Shown here one piece after another: positions 1-7,986 of a stretch of DNA of 36,525 nucleotides. Origin of the DNA: JBKEDS01 sp047975545. GTDB lineage: Bacteria; Bacteroidota; Bacteroidia; Flavobacteriales; Flavobacteriaceae. A program made the position numbers and the translations under genes. The stretch covers positions 1 to 36,525 of the forward strand of contig JBKEDS010000035.1 in assembly GCA_047975545.1 (NCBI GenBank), read 5' to 3'. The notes below the pieces were generated by a model. The model was given only the letters and a program-made list of their open reading frames with translations. It searched no databases and had not been told where the DNA came from. Every line of letters starts with the position of its first letter. Position 1 is the stretch's first letter.

Positions 1-507
1 AAATACAAAGAATTTCCGGCTTACAGGGTCGATTTTATCTTTTTTCCTCTCTCGGAAGATTATGGCCTTTTCTACGCTTGTTTTTTAAAGGGTAATCTTG
101 GGAAATTTTGTTTGCATATCCAGACACCCGTTTACAACCTACCGTTTACAAGGCACAAAGCCTTATCCAGGTTATAGGGCAGATGCCATTTACGCCACAA
201 ACAAGAACCGAAGCTTTGCAACCAAGCACAACATAAAAACCAATTTTAAGCGCAAGGGAAAATTGCCCAAGGATTATCAAGAAAAAAAAACTAAAAGCAG
301 CCATAACCAAGGAAAGAACATCACGATTAGAAGGTCGTTTTGGTAAAGAAAAGGCGGTGTGCTAAGCCGAAGTAAGCATTACCTCCTCAAGAAAATAAAG
401 GCAAAAACAAAACCCAATAAATTTTATGGATCTTCTTTGGCATACATACCGCTAATGCCTTGGAAATAGAAAGGCGAAGGCAAAACGCCAAAAAAAAAGT
501 TGCCTAA
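1..507 (+). pseudogene. Decayed IS transposase, C-terminal remnant
   Basis: Translation from about 98 to 346 resembles the C-terminal part of DDE transposases of the IS1182/ISNCY type seen in Bacteroidota: a GYRADAIYATNKNRSF-like block, then a lysine-rich NFKRKGKLPKDY block. A frameshift near 325 moves into a frame reading RLEGRFGKEK, the usual 'EGxFGxEK' region. A further frameshift leads into WIFFGIHTANALEIERRRQNAKK, ending at the TAA at 505-507. At least two frameshifts and internal stops show that it is not functional. The 5' part lies outside the window or is lost; bases 1-97 show no clear coding continuation. The family is assigned from remembered motifs, so the IS name is uncertain, but transposase origin is fairly clear. 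Confidence 0.6.
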
Positions 508-831
508 AGAATATCAATATCTACTGACAGGGAACGTGCCCATGTTGTTAAAAAACAAATGCCTTTTGTGCTTTTTATTATCTCAAACAACTGAAAATGG
601 TCAAATTGAAAGTATTAAAAACAAAAAATAGTGTCTCAAAATATAATTAATGATGCTATTTTCTGAATGTGCCTATTATATTTGGTTAAATTACGCACAT
701 CCCATATAAAGAACATTTGCAACACCTCCACTACTGCTACACATTTGTGGTATTTCATTATCATAATACTCCATATCATGGCACTCATAGAGTAATAATA
801 ACTTGATTCACTGCTTTCTCTACATATAACC
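508..831. other. Intergenic stretch with a broken reading-frame remnant
   Basis: No intact gene is visible. On the minus strand, the frame of the RiPP-like gene at 832-966 continues past its stop and, after further stops, reads YECHDMEYYDNEIPQMCSSS and then GGVANVLYMGCA before a stop at 691-693. This could be the detached C-terminal core of the same precursor. Bases 508-690 hold AT-rich DNA with nothing recognised. Confidence 0.4.
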
Positions 832-966
832 TTAGCCCTCCAAGTTGGCTACCTCCCGACGTTTCATATCCCCCCCTCCATAGCCTCCAAAAATACTTTT
901 TAATTGGTTTCTCTCAATTAAATTACTGGAATCTAAACGTAATTTTTGCAATTTTAATCTTTTCAT
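832..966 (-). CDS. Short RiPP precursor-like peptide with GG leader
   Basis: A 44-residue ORF starts at ATG 964-966 and stops at 832-834. Its first 28 residues, MKRLKLQKLRLDSSNLIERN then QLKSIFGG, match the leader type of Bacteroidota 'natural product precursor, GG-Bacteroidales' peptides (TIGR04149-like): repeated K-L-x-L, a 'LIERNQLKSI' helix and a double glycine. After GG the frame reads GYGGGD and then a basic, unconvincing tail. A run of seven G (C on the plus strand, 870-876) follows the GG. One extra G would give a 60-residue product with a glycine/serine-rich core (YETSGGSQLGGL). A near-consensus promoter (TTG, 16-bp spacer, TACATTTG) lies about 25 bp upstream. No maturase, C39 peptidase or exporter is visible in the window. 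It may be an orphan precursor or a frameshifted relic. Confidence 0.6.
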   Translation of the reverse strand: MKRLKLQKLRLDSSNLIERNQLKSIFGGYGGGDMKRREVANLEG

Positions 967-992
967 GTCTTAAAAAATTTCATGTTAGTATT

Positions 993-1019
993 CAAATGTA
1001 AGAAAGAAAGAAATAGCAA
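993..1019 (-). promoter_or_regulatory. Promoter of the RiPP-like gene
   Basis: On the minus strand TACATTTG (993-1000) matches the Bacteroidota -7 consensus TAnnTTTG. A TTG at 1017-1019 sits 16 bp upstream, one short of the 17-23 spacing described for Flavobacterium. The predicted start would leave a leader of about 20 nt before the ATG at 966. It overlaps nothing but the intergenic gap after the nitrilase gene. Confidence 0.5.
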
Positions 1020-1027
1020 GTATTTCC

Positions 1028-1810
1028 CTACAAAATTTCAAACCCATCCCCATCATCCAAAAACCGAAATTTGTTTCGGTTATCCGCAATGTGGTTTTTT
1101 TCCAAAATTACAATTTCGGTTTGTTCTTGGTTGGGTTTTAAGTTGGTTATGGTTTCGCCCAAAACATTATAAACGGCGGAGTGTCCGGGGTATTGGTTTT
1201 GTTTTTCGTCTTGCCCTATGCGGTTTACGCCCACGACATAACACATATTTTCTATGGCCCGCGCTTTTAACAGGGCATTCCAAGCATTTATTCTTGATGT
1301 TGGCCAATTGGCCACGTATAGCAGTACATCGTAATATTCGGTGTTTCTGGCCCACACGGGAAAACGCAAATCGTAACAAATTTGGGGGCAAATGCTCCAA
1401 CCTTTGTAATTTACAATACGTTTGGAGGTTCCTTTTGCGTATACTTTGCCCTCGCCTGCCAAGGTAAAAGTGTGGCGCTTGTCGTAGGCAACTATTTCGC
1501 CCGATGGCAACGCGAACAGCAAGCGGTTATAGTAGGCTTGGTTTTCTTTTATAACAAGGCTTCCTACGAGGGCGGCATTGGTTTTCGCAGCCATTTGCTG
1601 CATCCATACCACGGTTTTGCCGTTCATGGTTTCGGCTACAAGCGGGGCATTCATGGTAAAGCCCGTAGAAAACATTTCCGGCAGGATAATGAGGTCTACG
1701 GGCTTTTTAATATTCTTAATTTTAACCTCGAAGTTTTTGCGGTTTGCGCTTGGGTTTTCCCAAACCAAATGGCTTTGCATTAAGGCTATATTAAGTTGGC
1801 TTTGCTGCAT
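1028..1810 (-). CDS. Omega-amidase / nitrilase-superfamily hydrolase (YafV/Nit2-like)
   Basis: This 260-residue cytosolic carbon-nitrogen hydrolase has the full Glu-Lys-Cys triad: E45 in LPEMFSTGF, K111 in YDKRHTF and C145 in ICPQICYDLRFPVWAR. The FSTGF and CYDLRFP motifs and the length fit the branch of omega-amidases (E. coli YafV, mammalian Nit2), which hydrolyse alpha-ketoglutaramate or alpha-ketosuccinamate. These act in methionine salvage after glutamine transaminase. The start lies 3 bp after the stop of the small secreted protein gene upstream, so the two are probably co-transcribed, though no functional link is evident. Substrate is inferred from family only. Confidence 0.85.
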   Translation of the reverse strand: MQQSQLNIALMQSHLVWENPSANRKNFEVKIKNIKKPVDLIILPEMFSTGFTMNAPLVAETMNGKTVVWMQQMAAKTNAALVGSLVIKENQAYYNRLLFALPSGEIVAYDKRHTFTLAGEGKVYAKGTSKRIVNYKGWSICPQICYDLRFPVWARNTEYYDVLLYVANWPTSRINAWNALLKARAIENMCYVVGVNRIGQDEKQNQYPGHSAVYNVLGETITNLKPNQEQTEIVILEKNHIADNRNKFRFLDDGDGFEIL

Positions 1811-1813
1811 GTG

Positions 1814-2263
1814 CTATTTTAAGCGGTTTTCGGCTTTTTTCTGGGCCTTTTCTAATTTATCTATTTTATTTTGCCACTTGCCTTCGTCTACCGGCGATAA
1901 TTTGCCTTGGCCTTTTAGTTTTTCATACTTTTTTATGGCATTATTGTGGTTGCTTTTGGCTTTTTCGTAATTTGAAGCGGCTTTTTCGGCTTCTTTATGG
2001 GCTTTTTCGGTGGCTTTTTGTTGTTTTTCTACTGCCTTTTTTTCTGCTTCACGTTTTTTTGCGGCGGCTTCCAATTCTTTGTTTTTTTCGATAGCGGCAG
2101 TTATTTCGTTTTTCTTTTCCAACGTTAGGGTATTGGTTACGTCTTCGCCATTTTTTAAAAATGTTTTTCCCTTAACTTCGTAATTTTCACCTTTTAGTTC
2201 TACTTTTTGGGCATTTGCAAAATATCCGCAAGTTACAACTAATACAATCATCCAAAATTTCAT
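1814..2263 (-). CDS. Small secreted coiled-coil protein, unknown function
   Basis: A 149-residue protein with a clear signal peptide (MKFWMIVLVVTCGYFANAQ, likely cleaved after AQ or nearby). A short beta-rich segment (KVELKGENYEVKGKTF) follows, and then from about residue 48 a long, highly charged helix rich in Lys, Glu and Ala predicted to form a coiled coil. There are no cysteines in the mature part and no enzymatic motif. Similar small exported proteins are common in Flavobacteria, but I recognise no characterised family. It is first in a likely two-gene unit with the nitrilase homologue. A periplasmic location is inferred. Confidence 0.7.
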   Translation of the reverse strand: MKFWMIVLVVTCGYFANAQKVELKGENYEVKGKTFLKNGEDVTNTLTLEKKNEITAAIEKNKELEAAAKKREAEKKAVEKQQKATEKAHKEAEKAASNYEKAKSNHNNAIKKYEKLKGQGKLSPVDEGKWQNKIDKLEKAQKKAENRLK

Positions 2264-2426
2264 ACTTTTTTTGTTTTAAAGTTCTACTTAGTTTTTAGAC
2301 CATGTTTTTTTTAAAAGGTAACATTTAAAATCGTTAAATTTTTAGTTAAATTTTCAAGTTAAAAACTATTGTCATACCACGCTTCGAATAATATTAAAGA
2401 TTGCTTCACCTTTACTACAAACTACT
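2264..2426. other. Upstream region of the small secreted protein gene
   Basis: AT-rich DNA between the signal-peptide gene and the hairpin repeat at 2427-2548. I found no clear TAnnTTTG box or terminator here. It continues into the repeat and then about 70 bp of plain sequence before the stop of the MutS-like gene. Confidence 0.3.
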
Positions 2427-2548
2427 GTTATGTCAACTCTAAATTTAGTATAGAGATTGCTTCGTCGTCGTGCCTCCTTCTCGCAATGACGTCATTGCGA
2501 CGACAGCGGAGGAAGCAATCCCATCAGTCAATTTTAATTTGACATAAC
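2427..2548. repeat. MITE-like palindromic intergenic element
   Basis: A 122-bp element with perfect 10-bp terminal inverted repeats, GTTATGTCAA at 2427-2436 and TTGACATAAC at 2539-2548. Inside are inverted GATTGCTTC/GAAGCAATC arms (2455-2463 and 2512-2520) and, at the centre, a perfect 18-bp palindrome CGCAATGACGTCATTGCG (2482-2499). A fragment of the same family (GATTGCTTCACTGTCGTTCG then CAATGACGTCAT) occurs near 7873-7903. No coding capacity is seen, so this fits a miniature element or palindromic repeat. Confidence 0.7.
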
Positions 2549-2621
2549 ACTACGCTTGCCTCTTAATATCAAATGCTCAGCGCGACAATTACCAAAAACA
2601 ACGCAACCATTCAAGTTAAAT

Positions 2622-4391
2622 TTACACAATATCCATTTTTTTAAGCAGGAACGAGGCGTTCATGTTTTGGCAAATGCCTTGTTTTAGCTTGTAGTCGAAA
2701 AACAGTTCGTTGTTTATAATTTGAGCATCGAAATAGTAGTTTTTTACTTCGTTTAGTTCGTTTTCAATGTCGCATAAACTTAAATCGTGGGTGGCTATAA
2801 TGCCCGTGGCTTGTAGCGCTACCAATTTTTCGACAAATTTACGGGAACCAATGGCTTTGTCGGTGCTGTTGGTGCCTTTTAAAATTTCGTCCAATATTAC
2901 AAAGTACGGCTCGGGCTTAATGGTGTCGACAATATATTTTAACCGGGTTAGTTCGGAAAAAAAGTAGGAACTGTCGTCGGTTAACGAATCGACCGTGCGC
3001 ATGCTTGTTATTAATTTTACGGGGTTGTAGGTGCTGGATTTAGCACATACGGGCAAGCCTGTGTTTGCCATGACAATATGTAGCGATATGGTGCGCAAAA
3101 AGGTGCTTTTGCCTGCCATATTGGCGCCGGTAACAATAAAAAATTGCTTATTATCAATAACAACATCGCTGTTTACCCGTTTGGTTTTATTTAATAGCGG
3201 ATGCCCCAAGGCTTCGGCTTTTATTACGGAGGCATTGGCTACAATTTTTGGAAACACAAAGTCGGGATGGTTAAACGTAAAACCACCCAGCGAATTGTAG
3301 GCCTCGAAAAAGGATACGACCTCGAACCAATCGGCAACCTTATTGCCATGGGCTTGAATCCAGCGCTCAATACGGTAGGTATTTTTAATATCGACCAGAA
3401 AATAGCCGTTGCCAAAGAGGGCCGAAATTAAATTATTCCTGTTATCCAAAGCATCTAAAGCCCGTGACAATTCGCTAAAAACAACAGAGGCTTTCTTTTC
3501 TTTTTGTTGAATTTGTTGTTGCTTTTGTTTTAACAATTCAGAAGAAAAAGTTTCGTTTTCTATTAAATCGAGAAGTTTGGCGTATTGTTTGAAAGTATCC
3601 CTAAGTTTATCGGCGTACAAGGACAGTTGATTTATTTTTTTTACATAAATTCCCGAAATACCCAAACCTACCATTAGCCAATAGCCGAAAAAAGCGGCGT
3701 TGATAAATTTAAAGATGATTAAGCCCAAGAGCAATATGGAAATCGTGCCAAAAACAACAGGAACAAAGCGCATGGCTTTTGGTATAAGCGGCTTGTGGTT
3801 TTGCAGCCATTGGATAATTTGGTTCGCGGGCGTTTCTACGTGTACCAAGCTGGCTGTTGCCGTATAAAACTGGCGCCATTGGGTTTTGCCGCCCAGTTCC
3901 TTCACGGCTTCTTGGCGCAAACCTATATGGCTTGTGTTATTGGCCAAAAGGCAATTGGCGAGTTTTAACGTGCCTTCGGCTATGGTGGTTCGGTTTATAT
4001 ACTGAAATAGGGAACCGCGCCCAAACAAATCGACATCCAAACTATACGCATGTTTGGGGTTTTGAAATTGATTTCCCATATCGCGATGGTGAAAATTGCC
4101 AGAAGCTATTTTAAGTTCTTCTTCATTTATATACACCAAGGCTTCGTAAAATGCTTTTTGGCTTTTTGTTTTATTGTACCAAAGCAGCAAAAACAGAAAA
4201 AGGGCTATGCCAACTATTGCCACAACGCCAACTATTGCCCATTGGTAAAAAACAATGTAAATACCCAAACCCGACAGTACAAAAACCAACAGGCGCAACA
4301 TGCTTAAAACAAGCATTTGCTTTTTTAGCTTTTTAGCCTTTGCCGCGTAGGTTTTTATATGGTTTTTGTAGTAGTCTTGGGGTGTGTTCAT
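2622..4391 (-). CDS. Membrane-anchored MutS-like ATPase
   Basis: A 589-residue protein whose C-terminal third is the MutS ATPase core: Walker A GANMAGKST (422-430), a SMRTVDSL and DDSSYFFSEL segment (464-480), Walker B VILDEI with D501/E502, and the THD motif (534-536). The N-terminal half lacks the mismatch-binding and connector domains. It has two pairs of hydrophobic helices instead, about 28-71 and 207-248, with a helical lever-like region in between and after. This architecture is the Bacteroidota MutS-like membrane family, distinct from MutS1 and MutS2. Its role is unknown; mismatch recognition is unlikely without domain I. The start lies 20 bp after the stop of the beta-helix gene, so it may share that transcript. 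Confidence 0.85.
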   Translation of the reverse strand: MNTPQDYYKNHIKTYAAKAKKLKKQMLVLSMLRLLVFVLSGLGIYIVFYQWAIVGVVAIVGIALFLFLLLWYNKTKSQKAFYEALVYINEEELKIASGNFHHRDMGNQFQNPKHAYSLDVDLFGRGSLFQYINRTTIAEGTLKLANCLLANNTSHIGLRQEAVKELGGKTQWRQFYTATASLVHVETPANQIIQWLQNHKPLIPKAMRFVPVVFGTISILLLGLIIFKFINAAFFGYWLMVGLGISGIYVKKINQLSLYADKLRDTFKQYAKLLDLIENETFSSELLKQKQQQIQQKEKKASVVFSELSRALDALDNRNNLISALFGNGYFLVDIKNTYRIERWIQAHGNKVADWFEVVSFFEAYNSLGGFTFNHPDFVFPKIVANASVIKAEALGHPLLNKTKRVNSDVVIDNKQFFIVTGANMAGKSTFLRTISLHIVMANTGLPVCAKSSTYNPVKLITSMRTVDSLTDDSSYFFSELTRLKYIVDTIKPEPYFVILDEILKGTNSTDKAIGSRKFVEKLVALQATGIIATHDLSLCDIENELNEVKNYYFDAQIINNELFFDYKLKQGICQNMNASFLLKKMDIV

Positions 4392-4410
4392 TTTTTTGAG
4401 AAGATTAACG

Positions 4411-6051
4411 TTAAGGTTGGATAGCGCCCAGGCTTGGGTTTTTCGGAATAGGGTTTCCTAAAATATCCTCGTTCATTTTTAATGAATTTAACAAGCCCTC
4501 GCTATCATTTGTTAGCAGCGGGATATTAATGCCCCTGGATTGGGTTAAACTTAAATTTTCAGGGGTGTAATCCTTGGCTTCTAAACCGCCCGCATTACTA
4601 AACATCGGGTTTCCAAAAATAGGTACCGTATCCTGAATACCCGAATCGGTTGGCCAGTTTTCTTCACTTAAAAACAAATTGTTTTCAAAAAAAACGGTTT
4701 GGGCCTTTTTATTGTTTTTTACATCGGGTTTGTATTGGTCGCCCAAAACGGTTTTTGCTTTTCCTTTTAAACAAAAAATGTTGTTCGCAATTAAAATGCC
4801 CTTACTTGTATTGTCTATGGCTATTTTTGGCGTATAAGAGGAATCGGCATAAATGGTATTGTTGTATATATAGGTATTTACGGGGCCTTTTCGTTTTTTT
4901 TGCCCTTGATAACCACTTAACCACAAAATTTTGCCTTCCTGAAAGGCGCCGTTTACTCCTTTTACCCTATACCCATCGTTAATACTAATGTTATATCGGT
5001 AGGCACAATTGTAGTTATTGCCCAGAATTTCGCAAAACCCGCCGGCATTGTAGGCGCTTATATTGTATTGTAACACAATATTATCGCAATTATAATCGAT
5101 GTGTGCCCCCGCCGAGTCGGCCGGCCCGTTGGCGTACAGAAACTTGTTTTTTTCGATTAAAACATGCGAAGCGCCCCAGGTCCAAAGCCCGCTGCCACGC
5201 CCCCATTTCCTGCTGTCGTTGTTGCTTCCGGAGTGCGACACATGGTTGTGGGCAACATAAACACTTTTAACCCCGGACATTTGTATGCCGGGACCCCCTG
5301 TTTTTTCAACCCGATTACCGATAATGGTTACGTTGAAAATATTTTTGTTCTTGCCTGTTAACTTTATACCCGTATGCGACACGTTTTCAACATGGCAATT
5401 TTCAATTTTAATGTTTTCTATTGAAGCATCCTCACGATTGTTGATTACCCGAATGCCCCAACCGTATTGTTGTGTGCCGTTGGCGGTTTTAATTTCCTCT
5501 TTTCCTCTTACAAAGCCCTTGTTTTCGTAAAATACATCGGTAACTGTTATGTTTTTCACGGTAATATTTTCTGTTTTTTTGAAATCCTTGGTGGTAATAA
5601 GAATACCGCAGCGCATTGTTATATTAGTGTCGGGAATGTTAAATCCGTTTGCTGTTACATGTATATTTGAAGCCTGTACAAAGCTGGAATCTTCGATTAA
5701 AACACCATTGGCAAACCCTTTAAAATCTATTCTTGCGGGAATTAGGGTTTCGTTTTCATTCCATAAAACGGTGGTTATAACAACGGGATTACTTGGCAAA
5801 CCATGTTGGTTTTTAAGTAAAAGTGAACCTAGGTAAACCTGATTGGAAGCCAACAACACCCTATCGCCCGGCTGTAATGTAATTTCTGCCATGCGCCCTA
5901 AGGTTTTAAACGGTTTTGTTTTTGATTCGCCCGAATACGAATCGTTGCCCAAAGTTGGATGCACATAATAATCCTTGGCAAATACATTGAGTTGAAACAG
6001 TAGGGATAGAAAAATTAATAGGTCTTTAAATTTTGAACACATGGTTAACAT
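4411..6051 (-). CDS. Secreted right-handed beta-helix protein (pectate-lyase-like fold)
   Basis: About 546 residues when started at the ATG at 6049-6051; a second ATG at 6040-6042 is possible. The open frame continues to 6195, but that would run through the terminator at 6149-6180, so the longer start is rejected. A signal peptide (MLTMCSKFKDLLIFLSLLFQ, ending LNVFA) is followed by KDYYVHPTLGNDSYSG, typical of DUF1565/pectate-lyase-superfamily N termini. Repeated parallel-beta-helix turns (IENIKIENCHVENVSHTGI, IFNVTIIGNRVEKTGGPG) then run to the end. Such proteins bind or cleave polysaccharides, but I cannot assign a lyase or hydrolase family or a catalytic residue. The secreted GH2 enzyme lies further upstream, not adjacent. 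No T9SS sorting domain is evident. Confidence 0.8.
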   Translation of the reverse strand: MLTMCSKFKDLLIFLSLLFQLNVFAKDYYVHPTLGNDSYSGESKTKPFKTLGRMAEITLQPGDRVLLASNQVYLGSLLLKNQHGLPSNPVVITTVLWNENETLIPARIDFKGFANGVLIEDSSFVQASNIHVTANGFNIPDTNITMRCGILITTKDFKKTENITVKNITVTDVFYENKGFVRGKEEIKTANGTQQYGWGIRVINNREDASIENIKIENCHVENVSHTGIKLTGKNKNIFNVTIIGNRVEKTGGPGIQMSGVKSVYVAHNHVSHSGSNNDSRKWGRGSGLWTWGASHVLIEKNKFLYANGPADSAGAHIDYNCDNIVLQYNISAYNAGGFCEILGNNYNCAYRYNISINDGYRVKGVNGAFQEGKILWLSGYQGQKKRKGPVNTYIYNNTIYADSSYTPKIAIDNTSKGILIANNIFCLKGKAKTVLGDQYKPDVKNNKKAQTVFFENNLFLSEENWPTDSGIQDTVPIFGNPMFSNAGGLEAKDYTPENLSLTQSRGINIPLLTNDSEGLLNSLKMNEDILGNPIPKNPSLGAIQP

Positions 6052-6148
6052 TTGTGTTGGTGTTTCTTGTCGTGTTTTACAAAATAGAATTTTTATCGTT
6101 TTCAAATATAACCATAAATTACAGATGGTTATGATTGTTTGTAAGAAA

Positions 6149-6180
6149 TAAAAAAGCCCCGAAATACCCGGGGCTTTATT
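6149..6180 (-). terminator. Rho-independent terminator after the Bax-inhibitor-1 gene
   Basis: Stem AAAGCCCC (6153-6160) / GGGGCTTT (6170-6177) with a 9-nt loop, followed on the minus strand by a T run. It lies 25 bp past the stop at 6205 and upstream of the beta-helix start. It therefore separates the two genes and helps choose the later start. Confidence 0.8.
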
Positions 6181-6204
6181 TATATATTTTTTCAAACTAA
6201 AATA

Positions 6205-6906
6205 TTACCGTCTTGATAAGAAAATGCGTAAAATATACCAAAACAGCAACATTAATGAAGCGAACAAGCCCAAGGCTGCTGCCACGTATTGGTCCTCGTA
6301 ATATTTATTTACCAAGCTTGAGGTTTGGTACAGGATAGACCCCCCCGCCAGCACGCACATGCCTACCGAAAACCAAAGCCCCAAATCGAAACCAAAAATA
6401 GTGCCTGCCACTATTAAGCCAAGGGCTATAAAAAAGCCCACGACCAAACCCGTGCGCAAAAACGAAAAATCTTTTTTGGTAACAAAAACCACGGCCGAAA
6501 GCCCCGTAAACAACGATAGGGTTACAATGGCTGCCTGATTTAAAATTTGAAGTCCATCGACCATGGACATGGCAATGTAAATAATGGGAATGAAAATAAC
6601 CGCTTCGGCCAAAATGTACAGCCCAAAAGCGAGGTATTGCATATTTCTGTCGGCGGATTTAACTGCCATGCGCTCGGCGTAACTGGTAATAAACATAAAA
6701 GCCAACAGCACCAAAAGCCATGTATAGCCCGATAACATGGACAGCATAAAATTGACTACCGTTTCGCTTTGCAGCAATAAATATTCAAAAAAAACAAATA
6801 CCAAAACGCCCCCGGCAACGTGGGCATAGGTTTTTTTGTAAAACTCGACCCGGTTTACCTCGTTTACTTGGCTGAGCAGCATTCTGTGTTCGTGAAATTG
6901 GTTCAT
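6205..6906 (-). CDS. Bax inhibitor-1 / YccA-family membrane protein
   Basis: A 233-residue polytopic protein with about seven hydrophobic segments after a cytosolic N-terminal stretch of some 27 residues. The spacing, the ADRNMQYLAFGLYILAEA region and the C-terminal YEDQYVAAALGLFASLMLLF segment, which holds conserved acidic residues, match the BI-1/YccA (TMBIM) superfamily. Family members are pH-dependent calcium leak channels or, in E. coli, regulators of FtsH (YccA) or channel-like YetJ. Which activity applies here is unknown. The gene is flanked by two terminators (6149-6180 downstream, 6944-6985 upstream), so it is probably a single-gene transcript. Confidence 0.85.
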   Translation of the reverse strand: MNQFHEHRMLLSQVNEVNRVEFYKKTYAHVAGGVLVFVFFEYLLLQSETVVNFMLSMLSGYTWLLVLLAFMFITSYAERMAVKSADRNMQYLAFGLYILAEAVIFIPIIYIAMSMVDGLQILNQAAIVTLSLFTGLSAVVFVTKKDFSFLRTGLVVGFFIALGLIVAGTIFGFDLGLWFSVGMCVLAGGSILYQTSSLVNKYYEDQYVAAALGLFASLMLLFWYILRIFLSRR

Positions 6907-6943
6907 ATTTTATCCTTATTTTTTGATTTAAGCTATAAATATA

Positions 6944-6985
6944 AAAAAAACCGAACTATACTATGTAGTAAAATTCGGTTTTTAT
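6944..6985 (-). terminator. Terminator after the zinc metallopeptidase gene
   Basis: Perfect stem AAAAACCGAA (6946-6955) / TTCGGTTTTT (6974-6983) with an 18-nt loop, ending in a T run on the minus strand. It lies 20 bp beyond the stop at 7005. Confidence 0.75.
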
Positions 6986-7004
6986 TTTTATCCTGAAATT
7001 TTTA

Positions 7005-7694
7005 TTAATCCCGACGACCAAATACCTGAAATGCCCAGTACAACAAATTGGCAAGGGCACCAATAGCGGCTACCAAATAGGTTCTTGCTGCCCAATTAAG
7101 AGCGTCTTCGGAACCGGCATATTCTTCCTGCGATACCATGTTTTTATTTTTAAGCCAGGCCAAGGCACGGTTACTGGCATCGTATTCTACCGGAAGGGTA
7201 ACAAAACTAAATAGGGTTGCAGCGGCCATCATGACCAAACCGGCTATGGCTACCCCATAGCCCAATCCTGCTGCGGCCCCAAGCACAAGGCCGCCAATAA
7301 CCAACCATTGCGACATGCCCGATGTTACGCTAACAATAGGCACCAAAGCCGAGCGCATGCCCAACCATTGGTAGGCCTGGGCGTGCTGTACCGCATGGCC
7401 ACACTCGTGCGCCGCAACTGCCGCTGCCGCTGCATTACGTTGGTTGTAAACGGCTTCGCTTAAATTAACGGTTTTGTTTTTGGGGTTATAATGGTCGGTT
7501 AAATGTCCGGGCGTAGATATAACCTGTACATCGCGAATGCCGTTATCGGCCAACATTTTTTCGGCAATTTCCTTACCGCTCATACCGTTGCGCAATTGTA
7601 TTTTGGAGTACTTGTCGAACTTTCGTTTTAAGGTACTGCTTACCAACCAACTTACCAAGGCTATACCACCGAGTAAAATATAATATCCTATCAT
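7005..7694 (-). CDS. Membrane zinc metallopeptidase (YugP family)
   Basis: 229 residues. An N-terminal membrane helix (1-21) is followed by a basic linker and the GMSGKEIAEKMLADNGI region typical of YugP-type 'neutral zinc metallopeptidase' proteins (PF04298). The zinc-binding motif HECGH is at 96-100 (AAHECGHAVQHA). Three further hydrophobic segments (about 115-170 and near the C terminus) place the active site at the membrane. A downstream EYDASNRAL segment probably supplies the third ligand region. The physiological substrate is unknown in the family. The gene has its own -7 box and terminator, so it is likely a monocistronic housekeeping gene. Confidence 0.88.
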   Translation of the reverse strand: MIGYYILLGGIALVSWLVSSTLKRKFDKYSKIQLRNGMSGKEIAEKMLADNGIRDVQVISTPGHLTDHYNPKNKTVNLSEAVYNQRNAAAAAVAAHECGHAVQHAQAYQWLGMRSALVPIVSVTSGMSQWLVIGGLVLGAAAGLGYGVAIAGLVMMAAATLFSFVTLPVEYDASNRALAWLKNKNMVSQEEYAGSEDALNWAARTYLVAAIGALANLLYWAFQVFGRRD

Positions 7695-7732
7695 GCTTTT
7701 TTGAATTTTGTTTTTTTGAAAAGTAAAGATAA

Positions 7733-7740
7733 CAAAAATA
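7733..7740 (-). promoter_or_regulatory. -7 box upstream of the zinc metallopeptidase
   Basis: TATTTTTG on the minus strand matches TAnnTTTG, about 39 bp before the start codon. No TTG is found at the expected -33 distance, so this is a half match. Confidence 0.4.
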
Positions 7741-7986
7741 ACGCCATTTTTTTAATGTGTTAAAGTGTCAGTATTACGTTTCAGAAAAACGAGATTTCTC
7801 GATATTATTGCAAACCATGTTTGTTCCTCTTACTATCAAAATGTTTGAAATGACGAGGCTTTTTGCCGCAGGGATTGCTTCACTGTCGTTCGCAATGACG
7901 TCATCCTATGTTTGCAAAAGGAAAAGTTCTTTTGGATAATTTATAAATTTATTTCAACAGAAGAAAGAGAAAGATAAAGGCTGAAT
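7741..7986. other. Intergenic region with a repeat fragment
   Basis: No convincing gene: the open frame 7757-7939 has an unnatural composition and overlaps repeats. A short hairpin CGAGA-TT-TCTCG occurs near 7789-7800. Around 7873-7903 lies a fragment (GATTGCTTC...GCAATGACGTCAT) of the palindromic element found intact at 2427-2548. Confidence 0.4.

Noticed and set aside
6052..6195. 48-residue N-terminal extension of the beta-helix protein
   Set aside because: It would start inside the terminator at 6149-6180 and places a second hydrophobic stretch before the real signal peptide.
7757..7939. Open frame of 60 codons on the plus strand
   Set aside because: It overlaps a palindromic repeat fragment, has no recognisable protein features and no promoter; most likely chance.
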